Positions 22,571 to 30,053 of a stretch of DNA of 30,053 nucleotides are shown here, in pieces; within the stretch, counting starts at the first letter, position 1, and every line of letters starts with the position of its first letter. The DNA is from Pseudomonadota bacterium (GTDB taxonomy: Bacteria > Pseudomonadota > Alphaproteobacteria > Rhizobiales > Beijerinckiaceae): contig JAFAAP010000110.1 in the NCBI GenBank assembly GCA_023426505.1, forward strand, positions 1 through 30,053. Direction: 5' to 3'. The position numbers and the translations under genes were made by a program. The notes under the pieces were generated by a model, which worked only from the letters and a program-made list of their open reading frames with translations, ran no database searches and was not told the DNA's origin.

Positions 22571-23335
22571 ATGGTCACCGACCCACTTTTCTACGCCGTC
22601 GCGGTGCCGGCGGTCACGCTTCTGGGACTCGCCAAGGGCGGCTTCTCGGGCCTCGGCCTGCTGTCGCTGCCGCTCATGTCGCTCGTGCTGTCGCCCGTGC
22701 AGGCGGCCGCGATCATCCTGCCGATCCTCCTGGTGCAGGACGTGGTTTCGGTCTGGGCCTACCGGCACAGCTGGGACAAGCGAAACGTGATGATCCTGCT
22801 GCCGAGCGCCATGATCGGCACGGGGACCGGCTACCTCATGGCCGCCCAGGTGTCGGACGCGGCGGTGCGGCTCGCGGTCGGCGTCATCGCCATGGGCTTC
22901 GCCCTGCGGCGGATCGTCCTGGAATGGAGGAAGGCGCCGCCGACGCCCATCAGGGCCGACGTGCCGCGGGGCGTGTTCTGGGGCTGGGTGACCGGCTTCA
23001 CGAGCATGATCGCCCATGCGGGCGGGCCGCCGTTCCAGATCTACGTGATGCCGCAGCGGCTGCCGCGCGACGTGTTCGTCGGAACGGGCGCGATCTTCTT
23101 CGCGGTCAACAACTGGATGAAGGTGCCGCCCTACTTCGCGCTCGGCCAGCTCACGACCGCCAACCTGGCGACGGCCGCAGCCCTGTTTCCGCTCGCGATC
23201 CTTTCGACCTGGGCGGGGGTTCGCCTCGTGCGCTACGTCTCCGGCGAACGCTTCTACACGCTGGTCTATCTGCTGCTGGTTATGGTCGGGGCCAAGCTGG
23301 TCTATGACGGCCTGGTGCCGCTGCTCTCCCTTTGA
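22571..23335 (+). CDS. TauE/SafE family sulfite exporter-like permease
   Basis: A 254-aa polytopic membrane protein of the TauE/SafE (DUF81) family. The first half carries the family motif LLGLAKGGFSGLGLLSLPLM, and the second half its related repeat TGFTSMIAHAGGPPFQIYVM, reflecting the internal duplication. About eight hydrophobic segments are present. Members export sulfite, sulfoacetate or other small organosulfur anions; the substrate here is unknown, and no taurine or sulfonate genes are nearby. I choose ATG 22571 because family similarity begins there; the frame stays open to an ATG at 22499 without a ribosome binding site. Divergent from prpE. Confidence 0.88.
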   Translation: MVTDPLFYAVAVPAVTLLGLAKGGFSGLGLLSLPLMSLVLSPVQAAAIILPILLVQDVVSVWAYRHSWDKRNVMILLPSAMIGTGTGYLMAAQVSDAAVRLAVGVIAMGFALRRIVLEWRKAPPTPIRADVPRGVFWGWVTGFTSMIAHAGGPPFQIYVMPQRLPRDVFVGTGAIFFAVNNWMKVPPYFALGQLTTANLATAAALFPLAILSTWAGVRLVRYVSGERFYTLVYLLLVMVGAKLVYDGLVPLLSL

Positions 23336-23386
23336 TGAGAGCGGCCTTTCGGCGGAACCGGAGATCCGCACGCTGCTCCAGCCATG

Positions 23387-23420
23387 AAAAAGCCGCCGCT
23401 TCCGAGAAGTCGACGGCTTT
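23387..23420. terminator. Stem-loop terminator between convergent genes
   Basis: AAAAGCCG...CTTC / GAAG...CGGCTTT (about 23387-23420), an imperfect stem. On the minus strand it is followed by TTTTTC, ending the YdcH-like gene at 23466; on plus it follows the TauE-like gene. Just after it TTTCCTTGGGGG is repeated in tandem (about 23418-23443). Confidence 0.65.
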
Positions 23421-23465
23421 CCTTGGGGGATTTTCCTTGGGGGGAATTTGCGAAGATTTCCTGGG

Positions 23466-23648
23466 CTAGTGCACCGTCGTGTGGGAGTCCCGCAACCTGG
23501 TGATCTCATCCTTGAGCTGGAGCTTCCTGCGTTTGAGTTCCACCAATCTCGTGTCGTCCATGGACGGGTGATTCAGGGCGTCCTGGATTTCACGCTCAAG
23601 GGCCCGATGCTTGCGCTCGAGCTCCGCCAGGTGGTTCTGCAATGCCAT
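23466..23648 (-). CDS. YdcH/DUF465 family small coiled-coil protein (copy 1)
   Basis: A 60-aa protein of the DUF465 (YdcH) family: LAELERKHRALEREIQDAL, then DDTRLVELKRRKLQLKDEITRL, forming a helical hairpin. Function unknown. The ATG 23646-23648 has GGAGGG upstream; the frame is open to 23795, but the extra N-terminal part has no family similarity. It is divergent from a second DUF465 gene at 23849, and the two products share the pattern L.R.KL.LKD.I.RL near the end. Confidence 0.85.
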   Translation of the reverse strand: MALQNHLAELERKHRALEREIQDALNHPSMDDTRLVELKRRKLQLKDEITRLRDSHTTVH

Positions 23649-23848
23649 GTCGGTCCCTCCTATTCGATCTTCCGACAGGCGACAGTGTGACACAGAGAGT
23701 GTGGCGAGTCGAAGGCAGGTGGATGACTTTCGATGCTGCATCGCGGCATCGAAAGGCCAGGGTTGGACCTTGCTCTCGGCCCGTCGGAAGAGCATAATTT
23801 CGCCTCTCGCCGGACCGCCGGGAGGCAGGCAGGCAATCTGGATTTCCC

Positions 23849-24049
23849 ATGACCGAAAAGCGCGAACTGGAAGCGGAACTGGCGCGGCTGAAGCAGGAAC
23901 ATCGCGACCTGGACACAGCTATCGACGCCCTCGAGGGAATCATCGCAGGGGACCAGCTCCAGGTTCAGCGTCTGAAGAAGCGCAAGCTCGTCCTGAAGGA
24001 CCAGATCAGCCGGCTCGAGGACCAGCTGACGCCCGACATCATCGCCTGA
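23849..24049 (+). CDS. YdcH/DUF465 family small coiled-coil protein (copy 2)
   Basis: A 66-aa DUF465 protein: ELEAELARLKQEHRDLDTAI, a short turn region, and VQRLKKRKLVLKDQISRLED. It is a paralogue of the divergent gene at 23466-23648 but has a different loop (EGIIAGDQLQ versus NHPSMDDTRL). Function unknown. The 200-base gap between the two starts should hold both promoters; I could not pick out convincing -35/-10 pairs. purE follows 94 bases downstream. Confidence 0.85.
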   Translation: MTEKRELEAELARLKQEHRDLDTAIDALEGIIAGDQLQVQRLKKRKLVLKDQISRLEDQLTPDIIA

Positions 24050-24142
24050 GAAAGTTCCTGTCCGGGCCGGCAACGGCCTTGCTTGGCCCTGCGGCCTTCG
24101 GTATGCCGCCAAGGACCGCATCTTTCGAGCCGGAGCCACATC

Positions 24143-24634
24143 ATGGCGGGAGTCCCCGTTGCCATCATCATGGGCAGCCAGTCCGACTGGGCCACCATGA
24201 GGCATGCCGCCGAGACCCTGGACGCGCTCGGCATTCCTCATGATGCGCGCATCGTCTCCGCCCATCGCACGCCGGACCGGCTTGTCGCCTTCGCCAAGGG
24301 CGCGAAAGCGGAAGGCTTTCAGGTCGTCATCGCGGGCGCCGGCGGCGCCGCCCATCTGCCGGGCATGACGGCCGCAATGACGCCCCTGCCGGTCTTCGGC
24401 GTGCCGGTGGAGTCGAAGTCCCTTTCGGGCCAGGACAGCCTGCTGTCGATCGTGCAGATGCCGGCCGGCATCCCGGTCGGGACGCTCGCCATCGGCCGGG
24501 CGGGCGCCGTGAACGCCGCGCTCCTCGCGGCGGCGGTCCTCGCCCTGCACGACAAGGGCCTGGCCGGGCGCCTCGACGAGTGGCGCCGGCGCCAGAGCGA
24601 GAGCGTGGCCGAGCGGCCGGTCGGCGAGGCCTGA
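24143..24634 (+). CDS. purE: N5-carboxyaminoimidazole ribonucleotide mutase
   Basis: Class I PurE converts N5-CAIR to CAIR in de novo purine synthesis, working after PurK. The 163-aa protein is full length, with IIMGSQSDWATMRHA at residues 8-22, the active-site SAHRTPDRL (His41) and the loop VIAGAGGAAHLPGM; the C-terminal half has SLSGQDSLLSIVQMPAGIPV. ATG 24143 is preceded by GGAG eight bases upstream; an earlier in-frame ATG at 24083 gives unrelated residues. The purK start lies two bases after its stop. Confidence 0.96.
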   Translation: MAGVPVAIIMGSQSDWATMRHAAETLDALGIPHDARIVSAHRTPDRLVAFAKGAKAEGFQVVIAGAGGAAHLPGMTAAMTPLPVFGVPVESKSLSGQDSLLSIVQMPAGIPVGTLAIGRAGAVNAALLAAAVLALHDKGLAGRLDEWRRRQSESVAERPVGEA

Positions 24635-24636
24635 TC

Positions 24637-25719
24637 ATGGACATCCGCCCCGGCAGCATCCTCGGCATCCTCGGCGGCGGCCAGCTCGGCCGGATGATCG
24701 CCATGGCGGCCGCCGAGCTGGGCCTGCGCGCCCATGTCTACTGCCCCGACGAGAACAGCCCGGCCTTCGACGTCTGTGCGGAGCATACGGTCGCTCCTTA
24801 CGACGACGAACCCGCCCTGATCCGCTTCGCCAAAGCGGTCGACGTGATCACCTACGAGTTCGAGAACGTCCCCGGGGCGACAGCCGATATCCTGAGCGCC
24901 CATGCGCCGCTCGCGCCCAACGCCAAGTCCCTCGCGGTTTCCCAGGACCGGCTCCTGGAGAAGACCTTCATCGCGGATCTCGGCATTCCGGTCGCGCCTT
25001 TCGCGGACGTGGCGGACGAGGCGGATCTCGCGGCCGCCCTCGAGCGGATTGGCCGGCCGAGCGTGCTCAAGACCCGCCGCTTCGGCTACGACGGCAAGGG
25101 CCAGGCCATGATCCGCCCCGACACGGACCCGGCCGACGCTTGGGCGGCGGTGGGCCGTGCGCCCTCCATCCTCGAAGGCTTCGTGCCCTTCGAGCGCGAG
25201 GTCTCGGTGGTGGCGGCCCGCACCGCCGCAGGCGAGTTCGCGGCTTATGACCTGTGCGCCAACGAGCACCGCAACCATATCCTCGACACGACCCGGGTGC
25301 CGGCCGGCGTCTCGGCCGAGACGGAGCGGGAGGCGGTCGAGATCGCCCGCCGGATCGCCGAGGCCCTGGATTACGTCGGGGTCCTGGCGGTCGAGATGTT
25401 CCTGGTGACCGCGGACGGCGCCGAGCGGCTGGTGGTCAACGAGATCGCCCCGAGGGTGCACAATTCCGGCCACTGGACCCTGGGCGGCGCCGCGACGTCG
25501 CAGTTCGAGCAGCATGTGCGGGCGGTCTGCGGCTGGCCTCTCGGAGACACGGCGAGGCTCGGCCGGGTCGAGATGAAGAACCTGATCGGCCCCGAGGCCG
25601 ATGCGTGGCGGGAGGTCCTGGCTGAGCCCGGGGCGCATCTGCACCTCTACGGGAAGGCCGAGGCCCGGTCCGGACGCAAGATGGGCCACGTCACCCGGGT
25701 TTTTCCGGAATCCGCTTGA
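24637..25719 (+). CDS. purK: 5-(carboxyamino)imidazole ribonucleotide synthase
   Basis: PurK is the ATP-grasp enzyme that joins AIR and bicarbonate to form N5-CAIR for PurE. The 360-aa protein has the N-terminal GILGGGQLGRMIAMAAAELG, the ATP-grasp segment VLKTRRFGYDGKGQAMI, the metal-binding VNEIAPRVHNSGHWT, and QFEQHVRAVCGWPLG. The start is ATG 24637, two bases after the purE stop, so the pair is translationally coupled. An in-frame ATG at 24580 lies inside purE and is not used. PurE and PurK together replace the ATP-free class II PurE route. Confidence 0.96.
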   Translation: MDIRPGSILGILGGGQLGRMIAMAAAELGLRAHVYCPDENSPAFDVCAEHTVAPYDDEPALIRFAKAVDVITYEFENVPGATADILSAHAPLAPNAKSLAVSQDRLLEKTFIADLGIPVAPFADVADEADLAAALERIGRPSVLKTRRFGYDGKGQAMIRPDTDPADAWAAVGRAPSILEGFVPFEREVSVVAARTAAGEFAAYDLCANEHRNHILDTTRVPAGVSAETEREAVEIARRIAEALDYVGVLAVEMFLVTADGAERLVVNEIAPRVHNSGHWTLGGAATSQFEQHVRAVCGWPLGDTARLGRVEMKNLIGPEADAWREVLAEPGAHLHLYGKAEARSGRKMGHVTRVFPESA

Positions 25720-25778
25720 AACCTTTGCAAACCTCCGCCGTTGACTTCAACGACCGGCGCTTTTGTTTGGAAGAACCC

Positions 25779-25805
25779 TGGACAGGCAAGGCTTCTTCTG
25801 ATAAT
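25779..25805 (+). promoter_or_regulatory. Possible promoter of rpsU
   Basis: TGGACA (25779-25784), 15 bases, GATAAT (25800-25805), giving a leader of about 75 bases before the GTG start. The spacing is short of the usual 16-18 bases, so this is tentative. Confidence 0.35.
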
Positions 25806-25887
25806 TCCGCCGGCCAGATAGAGGTGCGCCAGACGCGCCTCCTTTCCTTTTGCAACAATCGAAACGGCTAAAACACGAGGAATTGGC

Positions 25888-26118
25888 GTGCAGGTTCTTG
25901 TCCGGGATAACAATGTCGATCAGGCGCTCCGCGCTCTCAAGAAGAAGATGCAGCGCGAGGGTATCTTCCGCGAGATGAAGCTCCGCGGCCATTACGAGAA
26001 GCCGTCTGAGAAGAAGGCCCGTGAGAAGGCTGAAGCCGTCCGCCGCGCCCGCAAGCTGATCCGCAAGCGGATGCAGCGCGAAGGCCTCCTGCCTTCGAAG
26101 CCCCGCCCGACCCGCTAA
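25888..26118 (+). CDS. rpsU: 30S ribosomal protein S21 (bS21)
   Basis: Ribosomal protein bS21, which sits near the anti-Shine-Dalgarno end of 16S rRNA. The 76-aa sequence VLVRDNNVDQALRALKKKMQ is typical, followed by a basic helical region (RRARKLIRKRMQREGLL). The start is GTG 25888 with GAGGA about seven bases upstream. It has its own upstream region of 168 bases, distinct from purK, and is followed by a hairpin. Confidence 0.96.
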   Translation: MQVLVRDNNVDQALRALKKKMQREGIFREMKLRGHYEKPSEKKAREKAEAVRRARKLIRKRMQREGLLPSKPRPTR

Positions 26119-26154
26119 GCCCCGAGCTTAAAAACCTTTGGCCTATCGGTTGTA

Positions 26155-26189
26155 AATCAGCGCCCGTCTGCGCAAGCGGGGCGCTGATT
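26155..26189 (+). terminator. Hairpin after rpsU, probable terminator
   Basis: An 11-base-pair stem AATCAGCGCCC (26155-26165) / GGGCGCTGATT (26179-26189) 36 bases after rpsU. The downstream sequence GCGTTTGTG has only a short T-run, so termination may be partial. Confidence 0.55.
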
Positions 26190-26282
26190 GCGTTTGTGAC
26201 CTCCCTCCCGGCAGCCCGGTTCATGGCTGCTTAAGGTTTGCTCGGCAGAGTGACCTTTCCCCCGAAAGAACTGGAGACGAAG

Positions 26283-27149
26283 GTGTTCGCCCCATCGATT
26301 CGCCGCTTTGCTCCCTTGAGCCTTACCCTTGTCGCCCTTGGTCTCGCCGGCTGCGAGACGACGAGCGGCGGCTCCTTCCAGCGCATCGCGGTGGTGGAGG
26401 AGGACACGCAGGGCACGAGCAAAGTGAACATCTCCTCCCTGTCGGACGTGATCCAGCGCAATCCGAACGACCCGAGCGCCTACAACACCCGCGGCGCGGC
26501 CTATGCCCGCGTCGGCCGTTACAGCGACGCCATGGCCGACTTCACCAAGGCGATCCAGATCGATGCGAACTACGCTCCGGCCTACACCAACCGGGCGCTG
26601 GCTCTCCGCCAGACCAACCGCAACGACCAGGCCTACGCGGATTTCAGCCGCGCCATCCAGGCCGACCCCAACTACGGCCCGGCTTATATCGGCCGCGGCA
26701 ACCTGCTGCGCGCCCAGAACCAGTTCCAGGAAGCCCTGAACGACCTGTCGGTCGCCATCCGCCTCCTGCCCGAATCGGCCGAGGCGCTCCATGCCCGCGG
26801 CCTGCTCTACCAGCGCCAGGGACAGTACCCGCAGGCGATCCTCGACTTCGACGCCACCATCGACCGCAACCCCTTCGTCGCGGCGCCTTATGCCGCGCGC
26901 GGCCAGAGCCTCGTGGCGACCGGCCAGTTCGACAAGGCGATCGAGGACTTCAACGCAGCCCTCAACGTCAATGCGCAGGACGCCGATTCCTGGGCCTGGC
27001 GCGGCGTGGCCTACGAGCGCAAGGGCGATCGCCAGCAGGCGATCGAGAGCTACCAGCGCGCGCTCGCGATCGACAACAACAACGCGACGGCCCGCCAGGG
27101 TCAGTCGCGCCTCCAGGGCGGCGGTGGCGTCGCGGGCCTCTTCCGCTGA
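26283..27149 (+). CDS. TPR-repeat lipoprotein (NlpI-like)
   Basis: A 288-aa exported lipoprotein. The signal peptide FAPLSLTLVALGLAGCETT has a lipobox LAGC with lipidated Cys24. After a short linker come about six 34-residue TPRs (about residues 55-260), such as PSAYNTRGAAYARVGRYSDA, PAYTNRALALRQTNRNDQA and PAYIGRGNLLRAQNQFQEA. NlpI-type proteins are adaptors for peptidoglycan hydrolases and proteases; that role is inferred. GTG 26283 is chosen for its GGAG six bases upstream and for placing the lipobox correctly. An upstream TTG at 26238 would put unrelated residues before the signal peptide. Confidence 0.88.
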   Translation: MFAPSIRRFAPLSLTLVALGLAGCETTSGGSFQRIAVVEEDTQGTSKVNISSLSDVIQRNPNDPSAYNTRGAAYARVGRYSDAMADFTKAIQIDANYAPAYTNRALALRQTNRNDQAYADFSRAIQADPNYGPAYIGRGNLLRAQNQFQEALNDLSVAIRLLPESAEALHARGLLYQRQGQYPQAILDFDATIDRNPFVAAPYAARGQSLVATGQFDKAIEDFNAALNVNAQDADSWAWRGVAYERKGDRQQAIESYQRALAIDNNNATARQGQSRLQGGGGVAGLFR

Positions 27150-27175
27150 TCGCAAGCCCCTGACGGCCTGACACG

Positions 27176-27748
27176 ATGAGAGGGCTCGCGGACATCGCGA
27201 ACCTTCTCGAGACCCATCCCGACCTGCGCCGCCTCCTCGGCCATGTCGAGAGCCTTGCACTCCCCGATGGCTGGATCGGCGCCGGGTTCGTCCGCAATGC
27301 GGTCTGGGACGCCCTCCACGGGCGAAGGCCCGATCCCTACCGCCTCAACGACATCGATGTCGTCTTCTTCGACCCCACGGACAGCCGGGCGGATCGGTAC
27401 AGAGAGCTGGAGAGCCGTCTGCGCGATCTCGACGGCACCCTTTCCTGGTCGGTGAAGAACCAGGCCCGCATGCATCTGCGCAACGGCGACGGGCCCTATC
27501 GCGACACCGCCGACGCCATCGCCCACTGGCCGGAGACGGCGACTGCCGTCGCGGCGCGCCTCGTGCAGGGACGGGTCGAGATCATCGCTCCCTGCGGGGC
27601 CGATGACCTGCTCGCCTGCATCGTCAGGCCCACCCCGGCCTTCCGGACCAAGACGGCCGTCTACCGGGAGCGGCTCGCCGCAAAGGACTGGCCACGCCGC
27701 TGGCCCGGGGTGACGATCCTCTGCGAGGACTCGCTGCCTAAAGAATGA
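27176..27748 (+). CDS. Nucleotidyltransferase family protein (DUF925-like)
   Basis: A 190-aa protein of the NTP_transf_6/DUF925 family. The core GAGFVRNAVWDALHG followed by LNDIDVVFFDP resembles the polymerase-beta nucleotidyltransferase pattern G-hx-RN...D-x-D: the DID dyad probably binds metal. RPTPAFRTKTAVYRERLAAK near the C-terminus is also typical. The substrate is unknown. The ATG at 27176 has no clear ribosome binding site, and the gene lies 26 bases after the TPR lipoprotein gene, so it may be read from the same transcript. Confidence 0.8.
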   Translation: MRGLADIANLLETHPDLRRLLGHVESLALPDGWIGAGFVRNAVWDALHGRRPDPYRLNDIDVVFFDPTDSRADRYRELESRLRDLDGTLSWSVKNQARMHLRNGDGPYRDTADAIAHWPETATAVAARLVQGRVEIIAPCGADDLLACIVRPTPAFRTKTAVYRERLAAKDWPRRWPGVTILCEDSLPKE

Positions 27749-27814
27749 CCTTCCGCGCCCGTCGTCGAAGGGTTATCGTCTGCGCGGGAGAAACGTCACT
27801 GTCCGCGTTCTGTC

Positions 27815-27829
27815 GGACCTGACAGGTCC
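27815..27829. promoter_or_regulatory. Perfect palindrome upstream of the hydrolase gene
   Basis: GGACCT-GAC-AGGTCC, a perfect 6+3+6 inverted repeat in the 197-base gap before the alpha/beta hydrolase gene, about 117 bases from its start. It might be an operator. There is no regulator gene next to it. The rest of the gap shows nothing recognisable. Confidence 0.3.
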
Positions 27830-27945
27830 CTGCGTCCCCGCTCCAGTTCCCGTATCCCGTTCCTGCATCCACCTGGTAGGCCCCGTCGGCCTCCTGAGCG
27901 CGGACTCTGCGCGTGGCCTCCCGTTCATGACAACGGAGCAAGACG

Positions 27946-28767
27946 ATGGGCTTCATCACGACGAAAGACGGCACTCAGATCTTCTACAAGGATTGGGGAT
28001 CAGGCTCCCCCGTGGTCTTTTCGCACGGCTGGCCTCTGAGTGCGGATGCATGGGACGGCCAGATGCTGTTCCTCGGCGAGCGCGGATACCGGGTGATCGC
28101 GCACGACCGGCGGGGCCACGGCCGGTCGGGCCAACCCTGGGACGGCAACGACATGGATACCTATGCGGACGATCTCGCGGCTCTCATCGAAGCCCTCGAC
28201 CTGCGCGACATCACCCTGATCGGCCACTCCACCGGCGGCGGCGAGGTCGCTCACTACATCGGCCGCCACGGCACCCGGCGGGTCGCCAGGGCCGTGCTGA
28301 TCGGCGCGGTGCCGCCGCTGATGCTGAAGACGGACGCCAATCCGGGCGGTCTGCCGATCGAGGTCTTCGATGACATCCGCCGGAACACCTTCGGAAACCG
28401 CGCCCAGTACTACAAGGATCTCGCGATCCCCTTCTACGGTTATAACCGCGACGGCGCGAAGCTCTCGGAGGGCGTGCGCGACTCCTTCTGGCTGCAGGGC
28501 ATGATGGGCGGCCTCAAGGGCCAGTACGACTGCATCCGGGAGTTCTCGGAGGTGGATTACACCAAGGACCTGAAGCGCTTCGACGTGCCGACCCTCATCA
28601 TCCACGGCGACGACGACCAGATCGTCCCGATCGGCGCCGCAGCGCACCTGTCATCGAAGATCGTGAAGAACGCGACCCTGAAGGTCTATCCCGGCGCGCC
28701 GCACGGCCTCGCCACCACGCATCAGGATCAGCTGAACGAGGATCTGCTGGCGTTCCTGCGCTCCTGA
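27946..28767 (+). CDS. Alpha/beta hydrolase, non-heme chloroperoxidase/esterase type
   Basis: A 273-aa alpha/beta hydrolase close to bacterial cofactor-free haloperoxidases and arylesterases. It begins TTKDGTQIFYKDWGSG, has an oxyanion region FSHGWPLSADAW, the nucleophile elbow GHSTGGG with Ser95, the acid in HGDDDQIVP (Asp224) and the catalytic His253 in GAPHGL. The triad is complete. Such enzymes hydrolyse esters and, with peroxide and a carboxylic acid, can make peracids; the physiological substrate is unknown. ATG 27946 has GGAG eight bases upstream. It stands alone, and no signal peptide is seen. Confidence 0.9.
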   Translation: MGFITTKDGTQIFYKDWGSGSPVVFSHGWPLSADAWDGQMLFLGERGYRVIAHDRRGHGRSGQPWDGNDMDTYADDLAALIEALDLRDITLIGHSTGGGEVAHYIGRHGTRRVARAVLIGAVPPLMLKTDANPGGLPIEVFDDIRRNTFGNRAQYYKDLAIPFYGYNRDGAKLSEGVRDSFWLQGMMGGLKGQYDCIREFSEVDYTKDLKRFDVPTLIIHGDDDQIVPIGAAAHLSSKIVKNATLKVYPGAPHGLATTHQDQLNEDLLAFLRS

Positions 28768-28813
28768 GAGTCCCTGGGGAGGGTTGCTGTTCCGCCGCCC
28801 TCCCCCGCGTCCC

Positions 28814-29290
28814 TCACAGGTCCTTGACCAGCAGCGACACGTAGGGCTGAAAGCCGAAGTTCTCGTAGATGCGGCAGGCGGGCTCATTGGCCACGAGGGC
28901 GCCGATGAAGAGGCGGGTCAGGCCAGCCTCACGGGTCAGGCGCTCGGCCTCCTGGAGCAACAGGCGCCCCACGCCCCGGCCGCGCCAGTCCTCATGGACG
29001 ATCAGGTCCGTGACGGTGCCGTGCCGGCGCACGTCGTCCGTCACGTAGGCCGCATCCTCGTCGATGGAGAAGCCCATGGCGGCCACCACGACGCCGCCCT
29101 CCTCCGCCAGGACGATGCGGCCCTGGCGCCGGGAAAGCCGCTGCTGCAGCTCGTCGTAATAGGCCTGGGCGGCGCCGTAGTCGCGGCGACGGTCCCCGAC
29201 GAGATCCGCCTCGAACAGGTTGAGCCGGTGGATCAGTTCGACGACCGCATCCCGATCGGCCGGGCGCGCGGTCCGCAAGGTGACGCCCAT
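28814..29290 (-). CDS. GNAT-family N-acetyltransferase
   Basis: A 158-aa single-domain GNAT enzyme: VTLRTARPADRDAVVELIHR at the start, the strand TVTDLIVHEDWRGRGVGRLL with the acetyl-CoA pyrophosphate-binding loop RGRGVG, then GALVANEPACRIYENFGFQP. Substrate unknown. I choose ATG 29288-29290, with GGAGG five bases upstream; another in-frame ATG at 29302 would put that GGAGG inside the coding region. It is downstream of pntB, separated by a terminator, so it should have its own weak promoter or rely on readthrough. Confidence 0.88.
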   Translation of the reverse strand: MGVTLRTARPADRDAVVELIHRLNLFEADLVGDRRRDYGAAQAYYDELQQRLSRRQGRIVLAEEGGVVVAAMGFSIDEDAAYVTDDVRRHGTVTDLIVHEDWRGRGVGRLLLQEAERLTREAGLTRLFIGALVANEPACRIYENFGFQPYVSLLVKDL

Positions 29291-29304
29291 AGGGGCCTCC
29301 ATGG

Positions 29305-29328
29305 AAAAAGGCCGGTTCGGAACCGGCC
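29305..29328 (-). terminator. Rho-independent terminator of pntB
   Basis: On the minus strand, stem GGCCGGTT (29321-29328) / AACCGGCC (29310-29317) with a three-base loop, followed by TTTTT (29305-29309). It lies 31 bases after the pntB stop codon. Confidence 0.92.
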
Positions 29329-29358
29329 TCTGTCTCGAGTTTCGTATCGTCTGATCGC

Positions 29359-30053
29359 CTAGATGCTCTTCAGGATCTCGTCCACCACCTTCTTGGCGTC
29401 GCCGAAGAGCATCATGGTGTTGTCGCGGAAGAACAGCTCGTTCTCGACGCCCGCATAGCCGGAGCCCATGCCGCGCTTGATGAACAGCACGGTCTTGGCG
29501 CGCTCCACGTCGAGGATCGGCATGCCGAAGATCGGCGAGGCCGGATCGGTCTTGGCGGCCGGATTCGTCACGTCGTTGGCGCCGATGACGAAGGCGACGT
29601 CGGCCTGCGCGAACTCGCCGTTGATGTCCTCGAGCTCGAACACCTCGTCGTAGGGCACGTTGGCTTCCGCCAGCAGCACGTTCATGTGGCCGGGCATGCG
29701 GCCCGCCACCGGGTGGATGGCGTATTTGACCTCGACGCCCTCGGCCTTCAGCTCGTCGGCCATCTCGCGCAACGCATGCTGCGCCTGGGCGACCGCCATG
29801 CCGTAGCCCGGCACGATGATGACCTTGGACGCGTTCTTCATGATGAAGGCCGCGTCGTCCGCCGAGCCCTGCTTCACGGGCCGGGTCTCGACCGCGCCAC
29901 TTGCGGCGGCCGAGGTCTCGCCGCCGAAGCCGCCGAGAATCACGGAGATGAAGCTCCGGTTCATGCCCTTGCACATGATGTAGGACAGGATCGCACCGGA
30001 GGAACCCACGAGCGCACCGGTGATGATCAGCGCCAGGTTGCCCAGGGTGAAGC
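29359..30053 (-). CDS. pntB: NAD(P) transhydrogenase subunit beta, 3' part
   Basis: The C-terminal part of PntB, whose 5' end lies beyond the right edge. The proton-pumping transhydrogenase transfers hydride between NADH and NADP across the inner membrane. The visible 231 residues begin in a membrane helix (FTLGNLALIITGALVGSSGA), then the loop YIMCKGMNRSF. The NADP-binding domain III follows: VIIVPGYGMAVAQAQHA, YAIHPVAGRMPGHMNVLLAE, IGANDVTNPAAKTDPASPI and VLFIKRGMGSGYAGVENELF. The frame is open without a stop to the last base. Its partners pntA would lie to the right. Confidence 0.97.
   Translation of the reverse strand, partial: FTLGNLALIITGALVGSSGAILSYIMCKGMNRSFISVILGGFGGETSAAASGAVETRPVKQGSADDAAFIMKNASKVIIVPGYGMAVAQAQHALREMADELKAEGVEVKYAIHPVAGRMPGHMNVLLAEANVPYDEVFELEDINGEFAQADVAFVIGANDVTNPAAKTDPASPIFGMPILDVERAKTVLFIKRGMGSGYAGVENELFFRDNTMMLFGDAKKVVDEILKSI

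Noticed and set aside
1..30053. CRISPR arrays, tRNA or rRNA genes, insertion sequences, prophage
   Set aside because: No regularly spaced repeats, cloverleaf-like sequences, transposase/integrase proteins or phage proteins were recognised.

Overview
This is ordinary chromosomal DNA from a GC-rich alphaproteobacterium, most likely of the order Hyphomicrobiales. A Methylobacteriaceae/Microvirga-like genome is my best guess, not proven. The support is alphaproteobacterial lineage families (TrcR/DUF1013, DUF1465, DUF1192, DUF4164, DUF3606, ExoD), a cysteine-free L31, a Calvin-subtype class II aldolase beside tkt-gap-pgk, and CtrA-type TTAA-N7-TTAA boxes. I see no phage, transposase, integron, CRISPR array, tRNA or rRNA.

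Layout. 99-5311 (minus) is one co-directional block: DUF4164 protein, zapA, a GNAT acetyltransferase, the 6S RNA, 5-formyl-THF cyclo-ligase, a YmdB-type phosphodiesterase, an ExoD-family membrane protein, yebC and ruvC. It combines division, global RNA polymerase control, one-carbon metabolism and recombination repair. 5312-5585 holds two REP-like palindromes. 5586-10998 (plus) is the central carbon block tkt-gap-pgk-fba, closed by a terminator. 11107-15638 (plus) carries a degenerate ThiE-like protein, a Sel1-repeat protein, an inositol monophosphatase-family enzyme, and a MotA/TolQ/ExbB-like plus OmpA/MotB-like pair. 15656-17712 (minus) has a DUF3606 protein and an ABC exporter; rpmE follows on plus.

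18180-20298 is the most interesting part. A DUF1465 gene, a DUF1192 gene and the cell-cycle regulator gene trcR surround a stretch with two CtrA-like boxes. One box abuts the predicted DUF1465 promoter. The other lies just upstream of a predicted, unannotated small RNA on the minus strand, which has two hairpins, pyrimidine-rich anti-Shine-Dalgarno-like loops and a strong intrinsic terminator. The trcR transcript has a good sigma-70 promoter and a structured leader of about 110 nt.

20345-30053 is mixed housekeeping: propionyl-CoA synthetase with a small translationally coupled ORF, a TauE/SafE permease, two divergent DUF465 (YdcH) paralogues, purE-purK, rpsU, a TPR lipoprotein, a nucleotidyltransferase-like protein, an alpha/beta hydrolase, a GNAT acetyltransferase, and the 3' part of pntB running off the right edge.

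Nothing here looks like a multi-gene defence or biosynthetic novelty. The best candidate for something undescribed is the CtrA-box-linked small RNA at about 18843-18976.
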